Shown here: in pieces, positions 25,399 to 33,019 of the stretch
Layout: the number at the start of each line of letters is the position of its first letter
Numbering within the stretch: position 1 is the first letter of the stretch
Assembly: GCA_035937155.1 (NCBI GenBank)
Contig: DASYVJ010000109.1
Coordinates: 62,001 to 126,000 of the forward strand
DNA: 64,000 nt
Source: Palsa-870 sp035937155
Lineage (GTDB): Bacteria > Chloroflexota > Dormibacteria > Dormibacterales > Dormibacteraceae
Reading direction: 5' to 3'
Notes under the pieces: generated by a model
The model's database searches: none
What the model saw: only the letters and a program-made list of their open reading frames with translations
Told to the model about the DNA's origin: nothing
Program-made: the position numbers and the translations under genes

Positions 25399-26618
25399 GC
25401 GCCCGGCGCCCCTCAGAGCCAGTTGCCTCGACGCCGGCGTTACTGTTCGGGCTGCGCTGGCGACTGTGGTTGATGACGCTCGGCCATCTCGTGATCGATT
25501 CCAACGCGGCGCTGCTCTTCGCCCTGCTTCCCCTTTTCGTCACACAGCTGCACATCAACCTGGGGCAGGCCGGTGCCCTGGCCACCGTGTTGTTGATGAC
25601 TTCCAGTATCACGCAGCCGGTATTCGGCTACCTGCACGACCGCTATCCACTTTTTCCGATGGCGGCAGCCGGTCTTCTGCTCGCGGGCCTCGGGATGGGA
25701 CTGACGGGTTTCGTGACGAGCTATCTGCAGATGCTCGCCCTGGTGCTCATCTCAGGGATTGGCATCGCGGCGTTTCACCCGCAGGCCGTCGCGCAGGCCT
25801 CGCGCGCCAGCGCAGGCAGCCAGGAATGGGGCATCGCGATGTTCTTCACCGGCGCTTCGATGGGCACCGGGATCATGTCGCTGCTGATCGTCCCGCTCGC
25901 CTACAGGTTCGGTCCGCACGCGACCCTCGTGACGCTGATTCCAGCGATCATTGCGGTGGCGCTCTTTCTGCGTGCTTACCCGAGCTGGATGCGTCCGGTC
26001 CCAAGGCCACCCGGAAGCGCGACTGCAGCGGCGTCGATGCGAGCGGTTGCCATGCCGCTCAGCATGCTGCTGATCGTTTCGATCCTCCGCTCGGCGGTGC
26101 TGACGGCTTACCTCACCTTCCTGCCGACGCTCGTCGTCTATCGGACAGGCAGCCTCGGACTGGGCGCAATAGCTCTGGCGGCCTTCCTGTTCTCTGGGTC
26201 GCTTGGCGCAATCATCGGCGGCGCCGTGGCGCACCGCATCGGCAGTGCGCCGGTGGTGGTGGTGTCGCTGATCGCGGGCCTGCTGGGGCTGCTGCCAGTG
26301 CCCTGGCTGCCCGCGCCGCTTCTCGTGCCCTGGATGGTCGGCGCCGGCGTGCTCATGTTTGCGTCTGAAGCCCAGGTGACCGCGCTCGCGCAGCGGCTCC
26401 TGCCGGCCTTTGTCGGCACCGCCTCGAGCCTGATCATGGGCGTCGGACTAGGCCTGGGCAACGCCGGCGCCCTGGTCACCGGAGCGGTTGCGGACCGTCT
26501 CGGCATCCAGGCCGCCATGACCGCGACCACGCTCCTGATGGTCGGGGCGATCGCGGCCGCCTGCGTTTACGTGCTGTCCATGCGCGGCCAGCACTCGACC
26601 GCGCCTCAGGACGCGTAG
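25386..26618 (+). CDS. Major facilitator superfamily transporter
   Basis: About 410 residues with 12 predicted membrane helices. MFS loop 2-3 is recognisable as ITQPVFGYLHDRYPLFPM; the fosmidomycin-resistance/YfkF-like group is a reasonable placement (LGHLVIDSNAALLFALLPLF, FHPQAVAQAS, GMxxTGAS-like FFTGASMGTG). It would export a toxic intermediate or import substrate. The start is ATG 25386 or the in-frame TTG 25380; neither has a clear ribosome site. The first 19 bases of this region recur at the start of the gene at 29545. Confidence 0.85.
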   Translation: MRPARARRPSEPVASTPALLFGLRWRLWLMTLGHLVIDSNAALLFALLPLFVTQLHINLGQAGALATVLLMTSSITQPVFGYLHDRYPLFPMAAAGLLLAGLGMGLTGFVTSYLQMLALVLISGIGIAAFHPQAVAQASRASAGSQEWGIAMFFTGASMGTGIMSLLIVPLAYRFGPHATLVTLIPAIIAVALFLRAYPSWMRPVPRPPGSATAAASMRAVAMPLSMLLIVSILRSAVLTAYLTFLPTLVVYRTGSLGLGAIALAAFLFSGSLGAIIGGAVAHRIGSAPVVVVSLIAGLLGLLPVPWLPAPLLVPWMVGAGVLMFASEAQVTALAQRLLPAFVGTASSLIMGVGLGLGNAGALVTGAVADRLGIQAAMTATTLLMVGAIAAACVYVLSMRGQHSTAPQDA

Positions 26619-26620
26619 CG

Positions 26621-27628
26621 ATGAAGTTTGGAATCGGCATGTACAGCACGCAAAGACCACCCGATTCTTCGAGGACGCATCGCGACCTCTACGAGGACAT
26701 GCTCCGCGAGGCTCGCCTCGCCGAAGAGGTGGGCCTCGACTCGTTCTGGATCGCGGAGCACCACTTCGCGGACGATGGTTACGCGGCCGCGGTGATCCCC
26801 GTATGCGCCGCCGTCCTTGGTGCGACGGACCGGTTGATCGCGGGCACCAGCGTCGCGATCGCCTCTCTCTACAATCCGATCAGGCTGGCCGAAGACGCCA
26901 TCGCCGCCGACCTCCTGAGCGGTGGCCGGTTCGTGCTCGGGCTGGGCACCGGCTATCGCCCGGAGGAGTTCGCCGGCATGGCCATCGCGCCCGAGACAGA
27001 TGAGCAGCGGCTCGACGAGGTCGCGGAGATCCTGGAGGAGGCTTTCACCGGCCGGCCGTTTGAGCACCACGGACGCTTCTACGAAATTCCTCGGCTCACG
27101 ATCACGCCGGCTCCATTTACTCCGGGCGGGCCGCCGATCATGCTGGCTGGCGATGGGGTCATCGACCGCGACGCCGTCCGCGCCGCCGAGCGGGGCAAGC
27201 GGTACATGATCGACCCCTCGCTTCCGCTCGATGAGATCTCACGCCTGGTCGCCCTTTACGACGCTGCATACGCGGGCGACACCACCATGGAGCTGCCCTT
27301 TTTCAACTACGGCTTCGTCAGCGACGACTCAGATGCGTGGGACGAGATGCGCGACGGCTTCACATATCTCAGGCAGACATACGATCGGTGGGCCGGCCGT
27401 CCGGTCCGCGAGGTCCACCGCGATAACCACCGCTTGATTCTCGGGAACGCGAAGCAGCTCACCGAGCAGGTGCTCGAGTACCGCCGGATGTTCGGCGACC
27501 GGCTGCACTTCGTTCTGCGGCTCAACTATCCCGGGCAGGATCCCGCGCGTTCCGAGCGGGCCACTCGGCTGTGGGGGCAGGTGGCGCAGTCCGTGCGGGA
27601 TGAGCTTTCGCTCGCGGCCCGCACATGA
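26621..27628 (+). CDS. LLM class flavin-dependent oxidoreductase (LLM4)
   Basis: 335 residues. Luciferase-like segments are ARLAEEVGLDSFWIAEHHFADDGY, AGTSVAIASLYNPIRLAEDAIAADLLSGGRFVLGLGTGYRPEEFAG, and a late LHFVLRLNYPGQDP. It forms a subgroup with LLM8 (38322) and LLM9 (48665), sharing the C-terminal (H)F/LRxxYPG motif and the TYDRWxGxP stretch. It starts 2 bp after the MFS gene and overlaps the racemase gene by ATGA. Predicted to insert oxygen using reduced flavin, or to use F420. Confidence 0.9.
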   Translation: MKFGIGMYSTQRPPDSSRTHRDLYEDMLREARLAEEVGLDSFWIAEHHFADDGYAAAVIPVCAAVLGATDRLIAGTSVAIASLYNPIRLAEDAIAADLLSGGRFVLGLGTGYRPEEFAGMAIAPETDEQRLDEVAEILEEAFTGRPFEHHGRFYEIPRLTITPAPFTPGGPPIMLAGDGVIDRDAVRAAERGKRYMIDPSLPLDEISRLVALYDAAYAGDTTMELPFFNYGFVSDDSDAWDEMRDGFTYLRQTYDRWAGRPVREVHRDNHRLILGNAKQLTEQVLEYRRMFGDRLHFVLRLNYPGQDPARSERATRLWGQVAQSVRDELSLAART

Positions 27629-28602
27629 CTCTCCGCGTCATCGAGACAATCGACACGCACACGCTGGGCGAGCCGACGCGAATCGTCCTCAAAGGGTTTC
27701 CGGAACTGCGCGGCCGCACGCTCAAGGATCGATCCAGGGACCTGCTGCGCCGCCACAGCGACCTGCGCCGCGCGCTCATGTGGGAGCCGCGTGGTCACCT
27801 CGTGATGTTCGGCGCTGTGGTCGTCCCGCCTGCCGACCCGGCAGCCGACTTGGGCCTTGTGTTCATGGACGGAGGCGGCGCGGTGGAGATGTGCGTCCAC
27901 GGCACCATCGGGGCGGTGACGGCCCTCGTGGAAACCGGCCGGCTGAAGCCGCCGCGCGACGGAGTGCTGACGATCGACACACCCGCTGCGCCGGTGCGTG
28001 TGCGCGTCCGGCGCTCGAAGGCCGGCGTCAGCGCGGTCGAGCTTGAAGGGGTCCCGAGTCGCAGCGTGGCGACTGGGCTGCGTGCAAACGCAGCCGGCCG
28101 AGAGGTCGTGTACGACCTCGCTTACGGCGGCAACCTGATCGCGATCGTGCGCGGCGCCGATCTGGGGATCAAGGTGCAGGCTCCCGCCTTCCGCGCGCTG
28201 GTCGATGCCGGCATGGAGGTGAAGGCGCAGGTGCAGAAGGCGTTGGCGGCGGCGAAAGGGCGGCTGGGTCCGTGGAACGAGGTCGTCTCGACGCTCATCT
28301 ACTCGAAGCTTGCCGCCGGACGCTATCGCGACCTCGTCGTCTTTCGCGACCACTCCGTGGATCGCTCGCCGTGCGGTTCCTGCTTCTCCGCCCTCATGGC
28401 GCAGCTGCACGCGACGCGCAAGCTGCGCCTCGACGAGTGGGTGGAGTGCGAGAACCTGCTTGGTCTCTTTTTTCGAGGCCGTCTGGTCGATTGTGGCGGC
28501 GAGCTCATCCCACAGCTATCCGGCTCGGCCTTCATCACCGGCGAGCATCGATTCCACATCGATTCCCGCGATCCGCTTCGTCACGGGTTCCAGCTCGGAT
28601 GA
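27625..28602 (+). CDS. Proline racemase / 4-hydroxyproline 2-epimerase family protein
   Basis: 325 residues. Both catalytic Cys positions are kept: Cys90 in GGAVEMCVHGTIG (usually MCGHG) and Cys250 in DHSVDRSPCGSCFSA (usually SPCGTGTSA). Two Cys argue for racemase/epimerase chemistry rather than the Cys/Thr trans-3-hydroxyproline dehydratases. The CGSC sequence, with an extra Cys253, and Val after the first Cys are unusual. Next to an ornithine-cyclodeaminase-like gene, it hints at a cyclic or alpha-amino acid substrate. It overlaps LLM genes on both sides. Confidence 0.88.
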   Translation: MTLRVIETIDTHTLGEPTRIVLKGFPELRGRTLKDRSRDLLRRHSDLRRALMWEPRGHLVMFGAVVVPPADPAADLGLVFMDGGGAVEMCVHGTIGAVTALVETGRLKPPRDGVLTIDTPAAPVRVRVRRSKAGVSAVELEGVPSRSVATGLRANAAGREVVYDLAYGGNLIAIVRGADLGIKVQAPAFRALVDAGMEVKAQVQKALAAAKGRLGPWNEVVSTLIYSKLAAGRYRDLVVFRDHSVDRSPCGSCFSALMAQLHATRKLRLDEWVECENLLGLFFRGRLVDCGGELIPQLSGSAFITGEHRFHIDSRDPLRHGFQLG

Positions 28603-29552
28603 ACGCGCGCCGGCTGAAGGTGGGCGTCGTGCTGCCGACGTACCGGCGGCTGGCCACGGCCGACAACATCCGCCTCGCGGCGCAGCTCAGCGAATCGCTC
28701 GGCTTCGACTCCATCTGGGTGACCGATCACGTGGTCGTGCCATCCGCGAGCCTGGATGCGTTCGGCCCGGCGTTCTACGAAGCGGTCACCGTCATGTCGT
28801 ACGTGGCAGCGATCACGAGCCGAGTGCAGATCGGGGCGGCCATCGTCATCGTTCCGTATCGCCACCCTCTTGTCCTGGCTAAGATGCTGGCCACCGCAGA
28901 CCAGCTGTCCGGCGGCAGGATGATCCTGGGCGCCGGCCTGGGCTGGCTGGAAAGCGAGTCCAACCTGATGGGCGTGCCTCACAAGCGACGGGCGCGCATC
29001 GCGGACGAAGCGCTCGGCGCGATCCGTGCTTGCTGGGAAGCCGACCAGCCCGAGTTTCACGGCGAGGTATACGACTTCGCGGGCTTTCACTTCGCGCCGA
29101 GGCCGCATGCGAATCGCCGCCTGCCCATCTTCATCGGCGGCGCTTCCACGCCTGCGCTGCGCCGGGCGGCGCGCTTCGGCGACGGGTGGATTGGCGACGG
29201 TCAGACGTTCGAGGAGCTCGAGGTCGCGCTCGGCCAGCTGGCACACGAGCTGGCGGCGCAGGGCCGCGAGCTGGGGGAGATGGAGGTGGCGATGCGCACG
29301 GGCCTCCAGGTTGCCGCCGACCGGAAGGGTATTACCGAATCGCCTTCCGAGCAAGGCTGGAAGAGCGCCGAGTTCGTGACTGCGGGCCGCACTCCATTCC
29401 GCGGCGTTCGCGAAGAGGTGGTCGCGGATTTCAAGCGAGCGGCCGAGCTTGGTGTCGGGCACCTCATCTTCGAGTTCCCTGTCTCACGGGGCGAGGAGTC
29501 GATGGCGCTTTTCGAAACATTGGCCGGAATCCGCGAGGAAGCCGGTGTCTGA
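28599..29552 (+). CDS. LLM class flavin/F420-dependent oxidoreductase (LLM5)
   Basis: 317 residues. Diagnostic parts: AAQLSESLGFDSIWVTDHVVVP, VQIGAAIVIVPYRHPLVLAKMLATADQLSGGRMILGAGLGWLESE and LPIFIGGASTPALRRAARFGDGWIGDG. It belongs to the F420-type DH subgroup with LLM1 and LLM10. ATG 28599 overlaps the epimerase stop. It lies in the middle of the 24627-32236 operon and overlaps the following gene by 8 bp. Confidence 0.9.
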   Translation: MNARRLKVGVVLPTYRRLATADNIRLAAQLSESLGFDSIWVTDHVVVPSASLDAFGPAFYEAVTVMSYVAAITSRVQIGAAIVIVPYRHPLVLAKMLATADQLSGGRMILGAGLGWLESESNLMGVPHKRRARIADEALGAIRACWEADQPEFHGEVYDFAGFHFAPRPHANRRLPIFIGGASTPALRRAARFGDGWIGDGQTFEELEVALGQLAHELAAQGRELGEMEVAMRTGLQVAADRKGITESPSEQGWKSAEFVTAGRTPFRGVREEVVADFKRAAELGVGHLIFEFPVSRGEESMALFETLAGIREEAGV

Positions 29553-30507
29553 TTTGAACATGCGCCCTGCGCTCGCGCCGGCGCACTTCACTCGCGAGGA
29601 GATCATGGCGATCGATCCCGCGCACATTGCCGACGCGATGGCAGCAGCCCTCGGCATGGTGTCGCGTGGTGCGGCCGTCGCCCCGATACGTGCTCACATC
29701 GATCTCGGCGGTGGAGCGGGCACATTCCTCATCTCAGGGGTGCTGACCGAGCTCGACCTGCTGAGCGTCAAGGTGATCAACGTCCGGCCGCAAAATCCCG
29801 CCCGCGGGCTCGAGCGACTTCAGGGTTCGTTGACTGTTTTCGAAGCCAGCACGGGACGGCCACTGGCAACGCTGGACGCTCGGGCGGCGACCGAAGTCCG
29901 GACCTCGGCGTGCAGCGCTGTCTCACTTCGGCTGCTCGCGCGAGCCGATGCGACGGTATTGACCATCTTCGGCACGGGTCCGCAGGCAGCAGCGCATCTG
30001 CGTGCAATCACTAGTGAGCGCGAGTTCAGTGACATTCGCGTCGTAGGTCGCAACCGGGAAGCCGCACGAACGCTCGCGGCTCAGCACGCCGGCGCCAGAC
30101 CTATGCCGGCGGACGAGGCGATGCGCGGAGCACATGTCGTGGTCACCGCGACCAATTCGACCTCGGCGCTGTTTCCGTCGTCCGCTGTGAAACCCGGCAT
30201 GCACGTGGCGATGGTCGGGAGTGGCAGCGCATCCGCCTCGGAGGTCGAGCCCCAGCTGCTCGCGCGGGCGGCGGCGATCCGTGTTGACCACCGGCCTACG
30301 TGTCTCGAAGAATCGGGTGAGATCGTCGGTGCCCTGCGTGCGGGACTGATCGATGAGGCAGCCGTCCGAGAGCTGGGCGAGGTCGTCCTTGGCTTGGTGC
30401 CCGGCCGCACCAGCCCTGACGACATCACGATCTACAAGTCCGTCGGCAACGGCACGCAGGATGCCGCCCTTGCAGCGCTGCTTCTAGGGATCGTCGCGCG
30501 TCCGTGA
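29545..30507 (+). CDS. Ornithine cyclodeaminase / mu-crystallin family protein
   Basis: About 320 residues (GTG 29545) or 315 (ATG 29560). Family features: an N-terminal substrate domain (THFT-like AHFTREEIMAI, LLSVKVINVRPQNP), Arg/Lys at the carboxylate site, and a Rossmann domain GTGPQAAAHLRAI ... VGRNREAA ... VVVTATNSTSALF. Members include ornithine cyclodeaminase, alanine dehydrogenase and imino-acid (pyrroline-2-carboxylate) reductases. With the adjacent proline-racemase-family gene, a cyclic imino-acid step is likely. The beginning carries the 19-bp repeat shared with 25380. Confidence 0.87.
   Translation: MSDLNMRPALAPAHFTREEIMAIDPAHIADAMAAALGMVSRGAAVAPIRAHIDLGGGAGTFLISGVLTELDLLSVKVINVRPQNPARGLERLQGSLTVFEASTGRPLATLDARAATEVRTSACSAVSLRLLARADATVLTIFGTGPQAAAHLRAITSEREFSDIRVVGRNREAARTLAAQHAGARPMPADEAMRGAHVVVTATNSTSALFPSSAVKPGMHVAMVGSGSASASEVEPQLLARAAAIRVDHRPTCLEESGEIVGALRAGLIDEAAVRELGEVVLGLVPGRTSPDDITIYKSVGNGTQDAALAALLLGIVARP
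29554..29572 (+). repeat. 19-bp repeat at a translation start, copy 2
   Basis: TTGAACATGCGCCCTGCGC, identical to 25380-25398; flanking bases differ on both sides. It covers the alternative ATG start (29560) of the cyclodeaminase-like gene. Confidence 0.8.
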
Positions 30508-31460
30508 GGCTCGGTCTCGGCATCTTCGGCATGCAGTCGGTCCCGCAGCGGCCAGATCACCACGTGAAGCTATATCGCGACGTGCTCGAGGATGCCGAGC
30601 TGGCCGAACGGCTGGGCTTTGACTCGATCTGGATCTCCGAGCATCACTTCTGGTTCGACGGCTACTGCCCGGCCGACATCGCCGTGGCCGGCGCCATCCT
30701 CGGCCGCACGACGCGCCTTGGCGTGGGGACGGCCGTGATGCTGCTGCCCATGCATTCGGTCCAGAAGGTGGCCGACGACGCCGCCACGATGAGCCGGCTT
30801 GGCGACGGCCGCCTGTCTCTTGGCGTCGCGCTCGGCTATCGGGATGCGGAATTCGACGGCTTCGGCGTGCGACGCAAGGACCGCGGGAAGCTGATGGACG
30901 TCGTGCTTCCTCGCCTGGCGGAAACGTGCCAGGCCGCCGAACCGAATGTGCCGCTCTATGTCGGTGTTGCTACTCCGATCGCAGCGCAGCGTGCGGCCAG
31001 GCTTGGACTCCCGTTGTTCGCCGACTCGACGATGAACCCCCAAGAGCTGCGCGAGATGCTCGATGCGTACAACGCGGCTGCGAAGGCCGCCGGGGTGACT
31101 CCGCCGCGGGCTCACGCCCTCCAGCGCGATGTGTTTGTGACTGACGACCGCGAACGGGATTGGGCGATGCTCTTGCCAGAGCTGCGATACATGCGGAGGC
31201 AGTACGGCGGCTGGTCATTCCCTCAAGAGACGGACGAAACCGTGCCGTCCTACCTCGCGCGGCTCGAGTCCGACATCGAGGCGAAGCTCAAGAACCTGAT
31301 CATGGGCGACACAGTGCACGTCGCGACCCACCTGCGTGAGTTCGAGCTCCTCGGCTTCGACCTCATCGTCTGCCGCAGCCAGTTCGGCAACCTGCCGCGC
31401 GAAAGCCTTCACCGGGCAATCCAGGGATTGAGCCTGGTGCGCGAGTTGGTTTCCGCATGA
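30504..31460 (+). CDS. LLM class flavin-dependent oxidoreductase (LLM6, long partner)
   Basis: 318 residues. ELAERLGFDSIWISEHHFWFDGYCP, LGVGTAVMLLPMHSVQKVADDAATMSRLGDGRLSLGVALGYRDAEFDGFGV and LPLFADSTMN are typical. It matches LLM2 (16513) better than other LLM proteins here. GTG 30504 overlaps the cyclodeaminase-like stop and its own end overlaps the shorter LLM7 by 4 bp, so this is the second long-short LLM pair in the window. Confidence 0.9.
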   Translation: MRLGLGIFGMQSVPQRPDHHVKLYRDVLEDAELAERLGFDSIWISEHHFWFDGYCPADIAVAGAILGRTTRLGVGTAVMLLPMHSVQKVADDAATMSRLGDGRLSLGVALGYRDAEFDGFGVRRKDRGKLMDVVLPRLAETCQAAEPNVPLYVGVATPIAAQRAARLGLPLFADSTMNPQELREMLDAYNAAAKAAGVTPPRAHALQRDVFVTDDRERDWAMLLPELRYMRRQYGGWSFPQETDETVPSYLARLESDIEAKLKNLIMGDTVHVATHLREFELLGFDLIVCRSQFGNLPRESLHRAIQGLSLVRELVSA

Positions 31461-32236
31461 GGCTTGGGCTCGGCCCTATCGCATTGAAAGGTGCAACGAG
31501 GATGCGGGTGGAAAGCCTCGGCCACGAGGCGGTGGGTGCGTCGTTCGATGCGGTCTGGGTAAGCGAGTCGCGAGCCGATGGAGTGGGGGGCGGCCTCGCC
31601 GCCGCGGCGATGCTCGCGCAAGCCGTGCCGATCCGCGTCGGGGCCGCGGTCGACGCGGGCCTGTATCACCCGCTGCACCTGGCCGAGGACATCGCGATCG
31701 CGGATCTCACGTCGCAGGGACGCATGGAGGTCCTGCTGCGCTTTTCGACCGAGGCCGCGTCGCGCTATGAAGCACCAACGCAGCGAGCGTGGTTGGAAGA
31801 GTTCCTGAAGGTGCTGACCGCGGCGCTCAGCGGGGCGCACATCCAGTTCGACGGTGAGCACCTGCGCGTGCCCGCGCGCATCGAGGCCAACCAGCCGGCA
31901 CCCGAGCGACTGGCGCTCAACCCGCGGCCCGCGCAGCCAGCCGTTCCCGTCTGGGTCGAGTCGCCGGAGACGTGGCTGGAGGACCTGGCGCGCGATCTGG
32001 GATTCGGGCTGGCCACGCATTTCAAGCGTGGCGCAACCGTGCCGGCCGCCACGGGACGCTGGCCCGGCATGCTGTTGTGCCCGGCGGATGTCCAGCCAAA
32101 TGACGTGCTGCTCGCGGCAGGCGAGAGCGCCGGTTATTTCGTCGTTGCTGCTGATACCGCCGAGGAGGTGGCTGCCGCTGGCAAGCGGCTGGCCGGCCCG
32201 CTTCGCATGCCCGCTTTCCCGGTGTGGATCAACTAG
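31457..32236 (+). CDS. Short divergent LLM-like protein (LLM7, short partner)
   Basis: 259 residues. The start MRLGLGPIALKGATRMRVE and GASFDAVWVSESRADG keep the first two barrel strands, and VRIGAAVDAGLYHPLHLAEDIAIADLTSQGRMEVLLRF the next, but the SEHHF active-site His motif is replaced by SESRAD and the flavin-phosphate GxGxGYR is missing. Coupled by overlap to LLM6, it may be a beta-type structural partner, as proposed for LLM3. Last gene of the operon. Confidence 0.77.
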   Translation: MRLGLGPIALKGATRMRVESLGHEAVGASFDAVWVSESRADGVGGGLAAAAMLAQAVPIRVGAAVDAGLYHPLHLAEDIAIADLTSQGRMEVLLRFSTEAASRYEAPTQRAWLEEFLKVLTAALSGAHIQFDGEHLRVPARIEANQPAPERLALNPRPAQPAVPVWVESPETWLEDLARDLGFGLATHFKRGATVPAATGRWPGMLLCPADVQPNDVLLAAGESAGYFVVAADTAEEVAAAGKRLAGPLRMPAFPVWIN

Positions 32237-32420
32237 AGGTGCGTCCCGGGGATGCCGACCGGATCTTCGACGCCCAGGCGGCCCATCTGCGTCGTTGCGG
32301 CCTCCGCTTCTCGCTCACGCATCAACGGATGCGCTCGCTGCGATGCTCGACCGCGCCTAGCATCTGGGTCACCTGGATCGCCGAATCTCTCGGTCGGCCC
32401 CCCGGGCCGCCCCTCCAATA
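32237..32420. other. Intergenic stretch with no recognised gene
   Basis: Between the LLM7 stop and operator site D. Short open frames exist on both strands but none has a ribosome site or resembles a known protein. The GC-rich run near 32395-32412 (GGCCCCCCGGGCCGCCC) could fold and help to end the upstream transcript, but no T-tract follows. Confidence 0.4.
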
Positions 32421-32434
32421 AACGAGCGTTCGTT
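32421..32434. promoter_or_regulatory. Operator-like palindrome, site D
   Basis: AACGAGCGTTCGTT inside TAAACGAGCGTTCGTTTGC, 32 bp upstream of the selenoprotein-candidate ATG. A TATCGT at 32453-32458 is a possible -10; the -35 region would overlap the operator. The start codon at 32467 would then be within a couple of bases of the transcription start. Confidence 0.8.
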
Positions 32435-32466
32435 TGCTGGAATGGCCTGTGGTATCGTCACCCCCG

Positions 32467-33006
32467 ATGGGAGTTACAAGCGACGTCGTCCTGTACACCC
32501 TCAACAGCGGAACGACCGATCCGACTTGACAGGAGTGTTGCAGGGTGAGGGAGTTTCTCTCACAGAACTCAGTCGAATTCGAGGATCGGAACATCGCGAA
32601 GGAACCTCACTGGCGCGAGGATCTGAAGGCCTTGACCGGCGAGATCGTGGTGCCGGTGCTGGTCGTGAACGGCAAGCAGGTGACGGGCCTCGACGACGTA
32701 CGGATGGCCGAGGCATTGGGCCTGGAGCACGTCGACTCTTCGAGCAACCGCGACGGCCTGGCAGCACCACCCGAGCTGGCCGCCCTACCCAACCAATCGG
32801 ACGATCCGACAACAGCCGCGCTTATGCATTTCGTGCGGCGACTGCAGCGCGAGATGGAGTTCAACAACGCCAAGGACGCCGCGCCTTATCGCGACGGGCA
32901 GCACGACGGCATGCGGTTTGCGCGCGACACCATCCTGCGCATCCTCACCGGCACGTACGAGCCCGAGGAGATGGTCATCGAGCGCGACGGCAACAAGCCG
33001 GCCTGA
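32467..33006 (+). CDS. Candidate selenoprotein: glutaredoxin-like, in-frame TGA at the first CxxC position
   Basis: Read from ATG 32467 through one in-frame TGA (32527-32529), the frame gives 179 residues. Around it, DVVLYTLNSGTTDPT-(TGA)-QECCRVREFLSQNSVEFEDRN aligns with the glutaredoxin start, where the motif is CPxC followed by xxVKEFL; the TGA takes the place of the first active-site Cys, leaving UxxC (Sec21-Q-E-C24). The cis-Pro loop (EIVVPVLVVNGKQVTGLD) is intact, so the fold is complete only if the TGA is decoded. Residues about 85-179 form an extra helical C-terminal part of unknown function. A hairpin right after the TGA could be the SECIS. The GTG start at 32545, without the first strand and active site, is the non-Sec alternative. 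First gene of the dehydrogenase operon. Confidence 0.75.
32545..32563 (+). promoter_or_regulatory. Candidate bacterial SECIS hairpin
   Basis: GTGAGGGAGTTTCTCTCAC folds into a stem of about 8 bp (one G-U pair) with a small GTT apical loop. The loop G (32553) lies 24 nt downstream of the last base of the TGA, within the range described for bacterial SECIS elements, which require an apical-loop G at this distance. The hairpin lies inside the coding frame. No selA, selB, selC or selD is in the window. Confidence 0.6.
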
Positions 33007-33019
33007 CCAGCAGCAAGGC

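Noticed and set aside
27625..28602. SPCGSC in the racemase-family protein as a relative of the UGSC selenoprotein motif
   Set aside because: The position is encoded by a normal Cys codon and lies in the standard second active-site loop of the racemase family; the resemblance is a coincidence.
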